A DNA stretch of 64,000 nucleotides from Krasilnikovozyma curviuscula (lineage: Eukaryota > Basidiomycota > Tremellomycetes > Cystofilobasidiales > Mrakiaceae), in assembly GCA_014825775.1 (NCBI GenBank), contig MVAQ01000013.1, positions 1 to 64,000 on the forward strand. Reading direction: 5' to 3'. Made by a program: the position numbers and the translations under genes. Positions 49,110-61,296 of the stretch are shown here, piece after piece. How positions within the stretch are numbered: the stretch's first letter is position 1; every line of letters begins with the position of its first letter. A model generated the notes under the pieces. The model was not told the origin of the DNA. It worked only from the letters and a program-made list of their open reading frames with translations, and searched no databases.

Positions 49110-51327
49110 AGCTGGGTGAATAAACAAGGGATGTTTGCTGAGGCAGGAGCAGCAGGCAGAGGAGCGATCCCTTTATATAGCTGGAGAGAGAAACAAAAAT
49201 TCGATTTGAATTCGCTGCCCACGTTCGTTGGCGAAGGGGCCACAGGCTGCAGAGGAGGCTGAGGCGCGCGGTCCCAGCACACCTGGCCCCGCAGGGTGAA
49301 ACACCTTTTTATTTCACATGTCTGAAACGTTCTTGACATTCTCGGTCGCCAAGAGAGAAAACAACTACGAAAATAGGACGCGCTGCTCAGGAGAAAGCGA
49401 AGAGGGCAGGGGGGAGAAAGGCGCAGAGGACAGCCTGGGCAGGAGCAGGACAGGTTGGAGAAGGGAATGCCAGAGAATCCCTTATCGTCTTTGGAAATAG
49501 AAAGATCTCAGCGCAATTGTATCCGAACCTAATCTCTGCGGAGGGTCGTCTTCGGGTGGATAGGCCTGGAGTCGCCAGACCTTGATGCGCGCGCACCAGA
49601 CTTAGAGTCGACGCCGCTGCCCAGTAGTTAGTGCTACCGAGAGCATCGAAACTCCAAACACCATCGCAGTAGCTTGCTTTCTTTCTTTCTTCGTAAGATG
49701 TACACGAAAACCGCAACAGACCATCGGCCAGGCCTAGCACGTGAATCTACCGCAATATTTCGTGCTGTCGTGACCGTCAGCCGCCGCAAGTCTCTGCAGA
49801 TCCTGGTGAAGGCCTCGCGAGCGGAATAGGTCGTGAAGGTGCTTCACTTGGTCGAGAACGAGATAGACACACTGATAGAGAGTGTTTGTGTACGTGTGCG
49901 ATTGCTTTGACCAGTGTTGGGAGGATGAGTGAATAAAACAGCTGGCCAATCTGTGTGCGACGGACGTTCCCATCTCACCAGCCCAGAATGCTCTTATTGA
50001 TTTGACGGTGATGGAGTCTTGCTTTATCTTATTTAAAGTTTGGATCCTGTTTGTCCAAATCAACGTTACCCGTCCAATTCATGTTGTGAATTAGGGCGTA
50101 GGTGAGTGTGGCGGATAATAGAGCCCGCGATCCATCTCTTATCAGTGTTTGATACCACTTCTCATACAAGTCTCTCTTCCCCCCTTGCCATTGACTATGG
50201 GCGGGTTTCATCTCAACGCAGCACTTATACAGAACCGAAGAAGCTCTTTGAGATCTTCAAGAGTAATTAGCTGTCGTGTTCCTTTTTGGCAGCACTTAGA
50301 ACCCCCATCTAAGAATAGTAAAGTGCGATGAGTGTGCATACTGTCGTTTCTTTGATTGTCCAGCAAAAGCAGAATCAATGGAGAAAGTTGTAAGAAGTAC
50401 AAACTGAGAGCGCCGATGTTTCTCTGACAGTGGTGCAAGAGAAAGATGGACAGGCGAGGGCGAAGGAATCTTTTTAAAGCAGCATCGCGGCTGAGGCTGC
50501 GTCTAAACACGGGTCCTTGAGTTCGACACTGTCCTACCTCCCTTCTTTGACTATATCAGAAAATCACTGAGGGAAATACTAAGCTAGTTGGGCTAGCATC
50601 ACATGAAGTTCCGACGCTTCTGTACTTTGGCGAAGCCCAATCGGTATTATTTTGTTAACTCATGCTTCAATTCGGCCACAAACAAGCTTTTCTCACAGCG
50701 AGCTTCATCCTCTTCAATTATATACTGGATCCAACGTCAACATCAACAGTGCAGGTGGGGGAAGAATCAAAACAAAGCCCCCCAAGCCCGGGCCCTGCGC
50801 ACGTTGAGCAATTTTTTTTTTTGGGATTTCACGTTCTCGACAGTCGACTCCGCAAAAGATTCCAAAATCCAATACAGACACAACATCCAATGATCGGCAG
50901 GCCAATTGTACAGCAACGTGTCCTTGGCTGACCTATCGTTTTATCCAAACTAAGCAAGAAGCCCTCGTGTGCACGGAAAGAGTGGAAGCGAAGGCAGGCA
51001 AACGAGGTGTTTTTTTTTTTTTCCCTTCACAGCGCAATTGCGAAAACTCGAACCCTCATCTCAGTCACTTTTGCAAGTTTTCTGTTCGTTGCCAGTGAAA
51101 TTCCTTCACCAGGAGCTACTATTTCAACTGTATACCTGAGATGCTGGAGAGGTAAGCTTTTACACTGGTGCAACCACCACAGGTTCTTTTCTGCTGTTAA
51201 AATATTTGACGCGTCCCTGAGCAGGATGAAATCCTGTTTCGAATCAAAGAAGCTCAGGTATCACATAGCAAAAGGTATAAAGCATTACGATGGGTATCAC
51301 AGCAACAGACTTTCTTCTGATCACTGC
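49110..51327. promoter_or_regulatory. Long PHO84 upstream region with CACGTG/CACGTT
   Basis: This 2.2 kb, the longest gene-poor stretch of the window, separates PHO84 from the last exon of VPS15 (both minus strand). It contains CACGTT at 49220-49225 and a palindromic CACGTG at 49738-49743, 111 and about 630 bp upstream of the ATG. These are the low- and high-affinity cores of Pho4, the bHLH activator of PHO genes. Short frames occur on the minus strand (50029-50211, 50208-50510), one with a membrane-like segment, but I cannot assemble a gene. Confidence 0.4.
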
Positions 51328-54300
51328 TCACTCAGTCACTCGCCAGACTTTAACAGCACCCGACCTATCACCACTGACAATACATTTGTCAGGCGAAAAG
51401 GGGGTATACAGTGTAGTCAGGTATGTGATTGTATCCGAGTGGATTTCTAGAGGCGAGGCAGGTTGTGTTGAAGATGATTTCGACTTCTGGCTCTGCAAGG
51501 GCCTTCGTACCTCACAGTAGTAGACTGGCTTCTGATCATCAGTTTGGCTGGGAAAGCCAGTTGATCTAATTGCAGAGAGAGAACAAAAGTCAATGAGTGT
51601 GCAAAAAGTGACGAGAATCGAAGAGGAAAGCTCACTGAGTATAGGTCTCTTCCTCTTTCCCGTTCCTTCCGACCAAAATTCTACTTCGCTCTACATGGTT
51701 GAGATCCCACCATCTGACCTTCCTATCATCACCACCGCTGATCACAAAACCTCTCGGCCCAGAGCCTTGAATATTTTCAAAGGAACTGTCAGCCCACCCA
51801 ACTGTTTCCGACACTGGCGCGTCGGCACCAACAGCAACGGCGTGAACAGCAGAAGTCGCTGATTGATGGTTTTCCGAAGATTTTGATTTGGACCCTGATA
51901 GTTGAAGAAGCTCATCTATCCTCTGAGAAGCCGAAGGCTCCGTCTCTTGAAGCTGGGCCGGCGATGGCTGGATGTCTGTGATGTGAGGAGGAGCATGTCT
52001 GATAACTTTCTCCGGAACAACGAATGCTTCCACCAGAACACACTGCTCGACATCCCAAGTCTCAACAACGGTCGATAAACTTGTTGCGTTTTCTTCACCA
52101 GCAATGAAACCAGCTGGATCAGCAACCACAATCACCCATCCATTCGTTCCCTTCGTCGGATGCCTAACAACTTGACGAATGGACCTCTGTTGATTGAGAA
52201 TCGGAGTGAAGGATGCTGGCCGCCATGTTCGGAGAAGTAAACCAAAGCGAATATCCCAGAGACAAAGGTGACCCCCCAGAGTCCCAACGACGATCCAAGT
52301 ATGTTCAGGGCCGATACAAATGGATGTGATGGGACCAAGACCAGGAGGGTTCATGAGAGTCTGCTTGATTTGCATCGTATGAAGATCCAGTCGGAATATG
52401 ACAGAGCGTTGGGTAGCGCACAGCAAGTTGGAAGTGTTTTCTGAGAAGCACATTGTCAACATTCGGCGGAGAGGTAGAAGAGAGAAGGGACTATACGTAC
52501 CAGCATCAAAATGTACCATGCACTGCACGTAGTCACCAGGATCTTCCAGCTGATAGTTTCGCAAAGTTTGAAGATGACTGTACTTTGGCGAGGTTGAGCC
52601 GCTGCCGACGTGAACTCTCAGGACTGATATGTTTCCATCAACTGAAGCTGCTGCAAAGCAGTGAGAAGCTTCGATGTTGCAGATACACGCGATGGCTGCT
52701 TGTCTTCGTTGAACTAGACGAGCTTTGCTTGTGATGCTTCTTTCGAGCCGCGAAGTATCCCACACTCGAATGGTACCATCGAAGGAAGACGTGACGAAGA
52801 AGACGTGGTCGGGAGATACGATGATACCAGAAATTTCAGCAGAGTGTTCTTTAAAGTTGGCGAGTAATGAGGCTTCTCGTTGCCCTGGGCCCTCATTCCT
52901 TGGAAACGAACGTGGTGGTGGCGTAGCTGCTCTCCTTCGTGAGTTGCCAGTCACCCTGGGTCCAAAGTTCAGCAAAGGATCCTTGAAACTCTCGAGGTAG
53001 ATTGCCTCAAGCAGATTGGTAATGGAAGGGTCGCTACCATCTGCGAAGAAGACCCAAGATCCCAGAGGAAGTCAGTTCCAAGATGAGACCAATGGGAAGA
53101 TAAACAAAAGAAGAGAAAAAAACTAACCGTAAGTACTGATGAAGGGCAAGTTAGTGCCTCCTTGATCATTCCCTTCGATATGGGTTGGTGTTGCCCAGCC
53201 CGAACTGGAAGCCAACTCGTCGAAAGCCTTCATTCGCATTGACGGCTCTACGGTCGCAACAGTTCCGACCGCGTTAGTTTTAATTGAACCGACAAGAGCG
53301 GTCGCTTTTTGAGAACCATCAACACTACCGGAGTAGATTCGATGACCTGTACCTCTTGGTCTCTGATTAGGAACAGCGGAGCTGTCCGCGACTGATACCA
53401 CAGACTCAGCAGGGCTTGAGAGAGCTGGAATCTCGCCAGGAAGCAGTTGCGTTTGTGGTTGGTTGGGCCTCTTCTGAATGTTAGGATCTTTTGAAAGAGC
53501 TGAAATACCATTCCTGGTTGAGACACTCTCTGTTCTCATTGGTGAGACCCTACTCAAAGTGTCGGATTCGATTTGGCCGCGCGACTGTCGTCGACCTGGT
53601 TGAATAGAAGAGCGTTTCTGCGCTTCGGGCCCCCGTGGACTGATGAAGACGGTTTGGGGGGTAACGTCCACAGCTTTGAGAGAGATTTCAGATAGCGAGG
53701 TGGTAGCTTCGTTAGCAGGTGCTCGAGATCTAGAAACGCCATCCGTATTGGGGTGAGAATGTATGTCTGAGAATAGACCGTGTCATGCAGCTCGCTTACC
53801 CCTTCAATCCACCAGCCACGTTGCTCAGATGCTGGCGCATGGAGAGCAGCTTCAATTCGTCCACTTCCGTCAAGCCTCGTTCTCTCAACCTTTCGAGATG
53901 TGTATCGTCGCTGCAGAGTCCAGAATATCGAGATTGGGTTCAACTGAAGTGGCCAGAGTGCAGAACCAAGATAAAAGAGCGAAAAAGAAAAGAAAAGAAG
54001 AACTTACTCATTCAGCCAGCTCTCTTTTGAAGTTGAAGTGCTAGCAAGGGGCTTCGCAGACCGTTGAGCTTGGTCTTTCAAAGACCAGAACTTACTGTTC
54101 TTTGCTGACATTGCCCAGTCTAAGGCAGCGACCAGAAGTACCCGAGAAAGCTGGTGAGAACATAATCAGCACAAGTTTGAGACTAGGCTAGGAAGGGTGT
54201 CACTCACCGGTGGTATCACATTGTCCAAGAGAGTAAGCCTGGACATCTCCTCAACTTCTGCTTGCAGAAGAGGTCTGAGATTGGGATAGAGAATACACCA

Positions 54301-57123
54301 AGCGTCTGCCACGTTGATCGCGCCAAGGCTGGCAGCTGCTGCGCCAACGAACCCAGCAGCTCCCTGTCGTATCCAGAGGTTCGGATGACAAAGAAGTCCA
54401 AAAGATGAGTTCAGAGATCCCCACAATGGTGCCTTTCGGAGTAGTTCGAGTTCTACAAGATCCTCAAGTGAGCGAAGGACCTGGGCAACGACAAACTCTT
54501 CCACATCTGCTGACAAGAGTAGGTCAGCAACAGGCAGTACGAAACAAATCACAGCTTGATTGAGCCTCACCAGATAAAGCTTGTACCATGAGAGGCAGGA
54601 TGTATTCTTCCAAGCTCTTTGACCCTGCCGTAGCTGCCACTCCAACAATACTCTCTACAAAAGTAGCTCGGAACATCCAGTCTCGATCATTGAGCGAGGT
54701 CAACATGTGCCCAAGAAGTACATCATTCGTCTTATTTCTTCCAAAGAAGACACAAAGAGTAGAAATGTGTTGGAGTACGCTCCGTTTTACAACACTCGAA
54801 TTGTCGGTGAGAAGAGCTCCGACATCGTCTTGAATGATGTTGTGCAGCTCGTTCATGCTCGAGTCATATGTCTCCTGGGAGCCCCAACAAACGAAACTAC
54901 GTCAGAATGCAAGAGTAGATTAACAAAAAAAAAACCATCCCGTCACCTACGTCTTGTGTACCATCTGCCAGATCCAATTCTTCAGTAAGCGTGAACGCCC
55001 GATGTACTCTCAAAGCTTGAGCCATCTCGAGGAACCTTGCTCCCGTTTCAGCAATCTTGGCAATAACGTTGGCGTATGCAGCTCTCACTGATTCAGCTGA
55101 GTCGGTGGCGAGAGGACTGGCGTTCGGGAGGACGTACTGAGGAATGACACCAGCGTTTGAAGGGGTAATCGCGGTGACCATTTCAAGCTATTCAGCAAGA
55201 GGAAGCATCAGGTGAAGTAACAAAACTACAAACAAATTAAGAAGTAGCCATCACGTACAATTTCAGCTAGAATCTGAATGGCTGCAGATCTCACAGACGG
55301 CGTAGGATCGCGAAGCAGGATGATCACAAAAGGTAGCAGCTTGTCTAACTTTGCCTCGTCCGTCAGATAAGAGGCAAGAAGTAACAGGAGTTCGAGTGCT
55401 TGGATCTTTGATGAAGGTCGTTGGCAGTTTCGAATGTGAGATGTGACAAGTGGTAAGATCAATAAGGCACAACCATCTACGACCCATACCGAAGAATTTG
55501 TCAGTATCTTGATAAGAACACTGGACAAATGGCTACTCACCTTCAACAGGATTCTTAGGCATCTCCTCAGTTCCTTCATCATCATGCTCCAAATAGATTC
55601 TGATGCTCTCAAAATCCGAAGCGATCTTGTTGATCCTTGCATCTGCTGTACAGTCGGGAGCGACTTTGCGTGTAGATTTTGCTGGACTTGATGCGTTGGA
55701 AGAAGCTTCGCTTACATTGCTGGATGGATTGAGATGATGTTTGTGGGGCAGAGGGAACTGTTCTGAGATATCGTTGACGGAGACGACATATTGGTGTAGG
55801 AAGGTGTAGAAGTATTCGGGGAATGTCGTCGTCCGGTGAGTAGATAGAATGTGATCGAAAGTTGGTCTTTCTGAGGGAGATTTAGAGATCATCTGTAGGA
55901 CGAGTGACTGACAAGAAGACCAGGCGGATACAGTCCGAACATGCTCGTTTGGGACTGGTTGACAACGAATGACTTACTCGAATTCCGTCGTCTTCAATAG
56001 ATTCCACTAGAGCTACAGGGCTCCATTGGTCTTTTCGCCATGCTAACATCGCACTCAAACTAAACAACTCCTTCCCTTCCAACCAAAGCTCAGCGATGGT
56101 ACACCCAGCTGAGAAGACGTCCATTTCTTCAGTTATCCTTCCGTCCCTTTTGCCATCTTCCCAACGGTACTGGTCTCTTTTCATGGCTTCACCTGATCCA
56201 GCCGAGAAGAATCGTTCAGGTGCGAGGTAACAACTTCGTCGACCGGAGGTGTCGAAGAAGAGGGAGAAGTCAGCGGGGTCGTCTTCTGGGATATGGACTG
56301 GTTTGTAGCATGCTAAGTCGGTGATCAAAAGCCAATTTTGGGAAGTAACCAGCACGTTGCTGGGCTTGAAGTCTCCATGGGAAATCTTGGAGGAAGAGGA
56401 TCATTAATCAGAAGTTGACAAGACAAGTTGGAAGGTAGACACACTTTTTTACTTCTCAAATCCCTCATTCCAGTGAGGATCTGGAATGTGAACCATTTCT
56501 TTTCTACAGCTGTAAGGAAAGGCCGAGTGCTGAAGGAGAGAGGAAAGAGGTTGTCAGTCAGAGAGTATAGCTAAAGCTGAGAGCCCGCCGGATAGATCCT
56601 AGGAGTTCGAAGGCCGATGCTGAGGCTGAATGTCCACTCACCTGATACGGTCATAAAGGTTGCTGGCAAGAGACTGTCTCACAAGATAGGCAGCCTGCTC
56701 TGTCTCCAAGAATGTTTGATAGGTGTACACATTCGGGACGTCGACCAAGGTATCTCTTTCCGCTGCAATTACCATCAAAGTCAGGATTGGATTCGTGCAG
56801 TTTCAAACAGAGAGTAGGTAAGCTCACTCTTCAGCTTCTTCTGCCAATGCCGAAGAGTTACACCAACATGTGGTTTGACAAAGATCTTGACGACTAGAGG
56901 GCCATTCTCATGACGGCCTTTGATGGACTTGAGCAGCCTTGACGTACCAATGCTGTTCCAGAATTCCATCCCGACATGTCAGGATTCTACCTTAACTAAG
57001 AAGAGATAAACTGGAAGAAACTCACTTCTTCTCGTAGTCCACATAGGCGAGCTCAGAAACGTAGTTGTCCAGAGTGTTTGGGGCAGGCCTCTGTTGCGTT
57101 ACGCTGGAAGCACTGTTGCCCAT
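51328..57123 (-). CDS. VPS15: VPS15, regulatory pseudokinase of Vps34 PI3-kinase
   Basis: Vps15 is the scaffold of the class III PI3-kinase complexes for autophagy and vacuolar sorting. ATG 57123 starts MGNSASSVTQQRPAPNTLDN; Gly2 with Ser after it is a myristoylation signal. The kinase domain has VVKIFVKPH (Lys), HGDFKPSNVLVTS (catalytic loop) and ITDLACYKPVHIPEDDP in place of DFG, as in Vps15. SGRRSCYLAPERFF and VFSAGCTIAELW follow. The middle 53000-55900 encodes helical HEAT repeats. The C-terminus carries WD40 repeats (FVTSSFDGTIRVWDTS; LCLWDIRFG; ISGGDDRKVRWWDL). A last exon (51328-51565), reached by a 70-nt intron, adds IHSDTITYLTTLYTPFS and SGDRSGAVKVWRVTE, the final WD repeat. About 12 introns. 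Confidence 0.93.
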
Positions 57124-57296
57124 CTTGCCATCCAAAGAGACCCAAAGCTATCTTGTATGCCAGTGTCAATCTTCCTGGCGGCGGATTCAGCGAGAGAATA
57201 AATGCGGGTTGAAGTAGAGTGACAGTCAAGCGATCCTCCAGCTGTTTTCAAGGTTGTTTCAATCTTTCAAAACGCCTCTTATCCACAACCTTCTGA
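57124..57296. promoter_or_regulatory. Bidirectional promoter VPS15 / dynactin p27
   Basis: Only 173 bp separate the start codons of the two divergent genes, so they must share a core promoter region. Both encode membrane-trafficking factors (PI3-kinase complex; dynein cofactor). No TATA box is evident. Confidence 0.6.
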
Positions 57297-58219
57297 ATGG
57301 CTCCTCTGTAGGTAATGGCGCACCTCTGATGGCTGCTCAATGATTTGCTGACTGGTTGTTCTGTTTCAGGAAGGACAAGCTGACAATCAGCTCTCGAGCG
57401 ACCGTCTGCTTGGACAACGACCTCAAAGGAGACATCACTATTGGAAGTGGGACCATTGTCCACCCCAAAGCTACGATCTATGCTATAGGTGGTCCTATCG
57501 TCATTGGAAGCAACAACATCATCGAAGAGGCAGTCATTTTGGTTAATAGGTGCGTTCGTGCGAGAATGTTTCATCAATGATAGTTGAGGCCCTATCTCAC
57601 CCTGGTTGGCTATTGGGGCTGATAATGTGCTCTTTAAATCCCTGCGGTTTCGAATTGAGCAGGAGGAAGGAGGTAATGAGGATAGGGGACGACAATTTGT
57701 TCGAAGTTGGCTGCAGTCAGTCACTTCCCTCTTCTGATTCCAGATACAAATTCAACTCTCTGACTACTCTCTGCGTCCTTTGACTGTTTTAATGCAGGGG
57801 TCGAGTCCCCCTCGATAGGTTTCTTTAACACCTTCTCCGCACGCTGTCGAGTCTCGCCCTCAATACGAATCACCTCAAACTGCACCATCGGACCCCAATG
57901 CCAACTCATTCCCCAAGTTGAATCTCATCGGGGAGATGAAGATGAGTTAGTCGATGCCAAGAGCAAGGACGAGACGCTAGAACCATACACGGTGGTGTTC
58001 GGCGAGGCGCTGCAGAGGCGGACGTGGGATGGGCGAGGGGAGGGGCAGGAGAGGGCACTAAGGGCGAAACATGTTGAATATCTGAAGGAGGTCAGTCTGC
58101 TATTCACCTCTTCTTGCAGCGCCAATGGCATTTGCAATGCGCGCTTTGAGCTAAAGCTGATTTTTATTTTATTTTTCGTTCTGCAGATTATTCCAAAGTA
58201 CAATCGGTGTCGGCAATAG
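57297..58219 (+). CDS. Dynactin subunit 6 (p27)
   Basis: This is a pointed-end subunit of dynactin, the cofactor of cytoplasmic dynein, with a left-handed parallel beta-helix fold. The five-exon model (57297-57307, 57370-57549, 57660-57715, 57798-58090, 58187-58219) is exactly in frame and gives 190 residues, the same as animal p27. The first exon is 11 nt (MAPL). Hexapeptide-repeat motifs: KDKLTISSRATVCLDND, DITIGSGTIVHPKATIYAI, GGPIVIGSNNIIEEAVIL, and RIGDDNLFEVGC. The tail LKEIIPKYNRCRQ matches the family's C-terminal helix (KILPNYHHLKK in animals). A charged insertion, GDEDELVDAKSKDE, separates the helix core from EPYTVVFGEALQRR. Confident. Confidence 0.9.
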
Positions 58220-58434
58220 TCCTTCATACTAACCATGCCTTCTACTGTCTCACTACATTGATGTTGTATGTAACAAAAATGATGTTTCTGCATCATCCAC
58301 GGTCCAATTTTTCTGGTTCGTCCTGCCAGACCGGTCAGCTTTCTAGCTATGACGTGACTGACCTCTACACCAATAAAAGGTGAACACCAGTCAGAAAAAA
58401 CGGTCCTACCATGATCAAAGATAGCAAGGGTGTA

Positions 58435-59225
58435 GCTCACTATCGGTTGAGCGACGTATGGCTCGGCAGTCCAATCCCATTCCTCTTTAGTCAGCTCAAA
58501 GGAGACGTTATCTATAAGATCCCCGAGATGCAACTTCTTGTCGTGCCCACGAAAGGAGATTTGATGTGCGAGTGAGCGCAGGAACAGGCGATCGCGACGG
58601 TCGACATCAAGACGTTGTCCTTCTCCGCCTAGGTATGAATGCGGAAGATGATCTCACCCGTAGAAGCAGAGGGCTTGTCGTATGACCTGGACTTGTACAT
58701 ACTTATACCAATCCAGAAATCAAAAATCAGTTTATGCCGTAGGATACAGAAGTGAGACTAAACGAACTGGTCCAAGTCCTAAGGTCAACACACAAAGCGA
58801 CTTGTCTCAGTAAGTACTTATTGGTCGACACTACCTATGGTACCCCGAAAAAATTACATCAGTTTGGTGAAATTGGAGACACGGGTGCTTAGGCTCACAA
58901 TTTATGTTGTACTTCTTGATGGCGGCCCAAGTACACCTTCGCTCACTCGGGCGCTTTACGCATTAGCTGTATCGAAAATGTTAATTCCTGATTCCTGAAC
59001 AAAAGAAGAAGCGAGATTTGACATCTTCTGTTAAGCTCTCTCTCAAGAGCGGGAGATACCGAAGTTACAGACAAATACTCACGAAGGCGAATTTGATCGA
59101 CTCCATCGCCTCTTCACCTTCCAAGACCCACTCGCCTCAGCTGTCCTTCGAACCATAGCTCAAACATCCGAGGTAAAAGATGGATACTTTCAGTCCTGAG
59201 TCTAGACGTCCACGAACGAAAATAA
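58435..59225 (-). pseudogene. Decayed aldo-keto reductase gene
   Basis: Translated minus-strand pieces match the aldo-keto reductase (AKR) family in the right order. The N-terminal stretch LDSGLKVS (about 59205), LGCLSYGSKD and GEWVLEGEEAMESIKFAF lead to an intron (gtgagt...ttcag) and ESGINIFDTANA. SEGVLG and AIKKYN follow. The C-terminal end has AEKDNVLMSTVAIAC, HIKSPFVGTT and DLIDNVSFELTKEEWDW then EPYVAQPIV. It is broken by a TGA at 59137-59139 (usual position of a Trp), a TAA at 58956-58958 (usual Tyr), a frameshift between SEGVLG and AIKKYN (near 58928), another after SPFVGTT (near 58533), and loss of most of the middle. Introns persist, so this is a decayed gene, not a retrocopy. The catalytic Tyr/Lys centre is among the lost parts. 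Confidence 0.8.
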
Positions 59226-60211
59226 ACTTAATCATTTAGTACCATTTAGTTTAGACATGGCGGCGAGATCGCCAATAGTGGAAAGATGTACTACCGAGGC
59301 GGACATAGGGGATTTTCGTTGGGCTGCCAGAGGAAGGCATCGTGAAAATCTAGATCCCAAAATAATTCTTGTGGGTTTTGATTGTTGGAGGTGATCCTGT
59401 CGTCGTTCGTCGCCGGGCTGCTATGTGGAGAGGCTCACTACATGCGGCGAAAGGCTGCCAAAACGCCATGCTGCTGCTGTCCATGTGCTCACGAGGTTGA
59501 GGGACTTCTCCTTCTTCTTCTCGGTTACGGTGTGCAAAGAATAGAGTTTGATGTGAGAAAGGATTGTTGTTTTGCTATCTATGACTCTGAGGAATACAAT
59601 TCCGGACGACCCACTCCCTCCAGCCGCGTCTCTACCTTTCTGCTGCGTTAGCCAACATCACCAACATACTGTCACGGAACTACGAGATACGAGATACGAG
59701 ACACTTCTTCCTTCGCGCTGGCGCTTTGCATTGTCCCACACGGAAGGTGCCGTGGCGTCGAAGCCAACATGCTTGACAGTTCATATTTTGCAAACAGCTT
59801 CATAGAGACACAGTGTGCTTCTCTCTGTGCTTAATAACCCTCCCCATCATCACCAGAGCAGTAATCATCCTGGAAATGACACGGGCGAAGAGGAAAAAGT
59901 AATTGTGCCGAAAACTACGGAGACAAAAACCCACCCGTGCCCTGGGGATGCCCCACGCGGAAAACTCGTCTATTGTTTTTTCTTCTTTTTTTGGGTCGTC
60001 TCTGCTGCTCCTTTCTGGCTTGGTTGAGTGACGGATGCAATGGAATGCTTATTTACTATGAGACCGAAAGCTAACAACACAATAGAGGACGTGGTTATAT
60101 GGAGACAAAGGGGTATCGATGAGGATGATGCTTTAGATGGGGTAAATGCTACATGTTTGAAGGGAGATGGGTAGAACGAGAGAATGTTGAAAGAAAGTGC
60201 GGAAAAGAATC
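59226..60211. other. Intergenic after AKR relic
   Basis: About 1 kb without a supportable gene. A three-copy 7-nt tandem repeat (tacgaga) lies at 59681-59701. Plus-strand frames of up to 89 codons (59382-59651) show no motif. Confidence 0.4.
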
Positions 60212-61296
60212 CTAATATGAAAGCTCAATGCCTTCGTTCTCTTCGACATAGATCTCAACCTCCGTGCCTTCGTCTTTCCTGTTACCCATAGTGGCCACAG
60301 AAGCAGGGAGCGGCGACGACAGCGGCGTAGAAGCCGCCGAAGAGGTTTCACTCGTAGCAAGGTGTGGTGGAGAGTTTGGTGGAGAGGGGTAGGCTGCCGA
60401 GGCGCAGGACTGAGGCTGTTGTTGCGATGGGGCGACGACAGCGACGGAGGTGCGCAGGGAGGTGAAGTCGGTCTTTGACAGGGGTGGTGAGGGCAAGTGA
60501 GAAGATGAGCCGAATTGTTGAATCACAGCATACTGTGAAGAGAGAAGAGAAAATAAAGGCTGTCAATCTCTTTTGTCCTGTTTTGCGAGGGGCGGAAAAG
60601 GCGGAACGTACCTCAAATGCAGCCAATTGCTCGCCCTTGAAGTTGAGCTTCCACTCAAGGTAGCCAGCCATCTCACGTTCCATCTGGTTGAGTTCTCTGA
60701 GCGAGAAAAGACCCTGGCCGACGATGCACCACGACTTGTTGGAGTAAGTGTCGTCGCAGAGCGCCTTTGAAGCAATCATGAAGGCCGTGAGGAAAAGTCT
60801 GTTGCCCGATGATCCTCGAGCAGCAGGGAATCTCTCCTTGAGTCTTGACAAGATCATCAATCTATAGAGATAGAAAGAGGGGACACAAAAATTCAGACCC
60901 CGTTCGGTCGGGTGAAAGTCGGCACTGAAGCGGTGGGTACTCACCCTGCGAAGGTTACACTCTGCGGCAGTCGAGTCCTGTGAAGGGCATAGGCAACAAA
61001 CAGAGCCAATGACTGTGACTGCTCTGATTGTGTCGGGTCTGAGAGGGAGAAGGGACAGGCGAAGAGGGCACAGATCTGGCGCGGACGGAGGTCGGAAGGT
61101 CAGTCCACCGCGAGGGAACAGCGACGCACACGATTTTTTTTGAACGACAGAACGAGATACTCACAAACTTAGCTACTGTTTGGGAGACTTCTGCATACCC
61201 GTAGTAAGGGTCCTTGGGCTCACTCCTGTTTCGTGAAGAGGAGGAACCGGTTTTGGTGCTGGAAGTGGAAGAGGCGCAGGCGACTGAGGAGGACAT
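60212..61296 (-). CDS. Pcl1/2-type cyclin
   Basis: This cyclin box protein of the fungal PCL (Pho85 cyclin) group is expected to activate a Pho85/CDK5-like kinase. ATG 61296 starts MSSSVACASSTSSTKTG. A Ser-rich leader precedes the cyclin N-fold: QTVAKFICALF, SLALFVAYALHRTRLPQ, GLMILSRLKERFPAARGSSG, NRLFLTAFMIASKALCDDTY, SNKSWCIVGQGLFSLRELNQ and MEREMAGYLEWKLNF. The pattern AFMIASKALCDDTYSNKSW with the NxxW stretch is typical of Pcl1/Pcl2/Pcl9-class cyclins. The C-terminal ~100 residues are Ser/Pro/Ala-rich, end in an acidic EENEGIELSY and stop at 60212. Three introns. PCL class is good; the exact orthologue (G1-specific Pcl1 versus others) is not determinable here. Confidence 0.83.

Noticed and set aside
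57925..58533. A 202-codon minus-strand frame starting MHLGDLIDNVSF
   Set aside because: Its first 35 residues are the C-terminal end of the decayed aldo-keto reductase, out of context. The rest reads through the pseudogene's flank and into the antisense of dynactin p27 exon 4 and its 3' end. It is not an independent gene.
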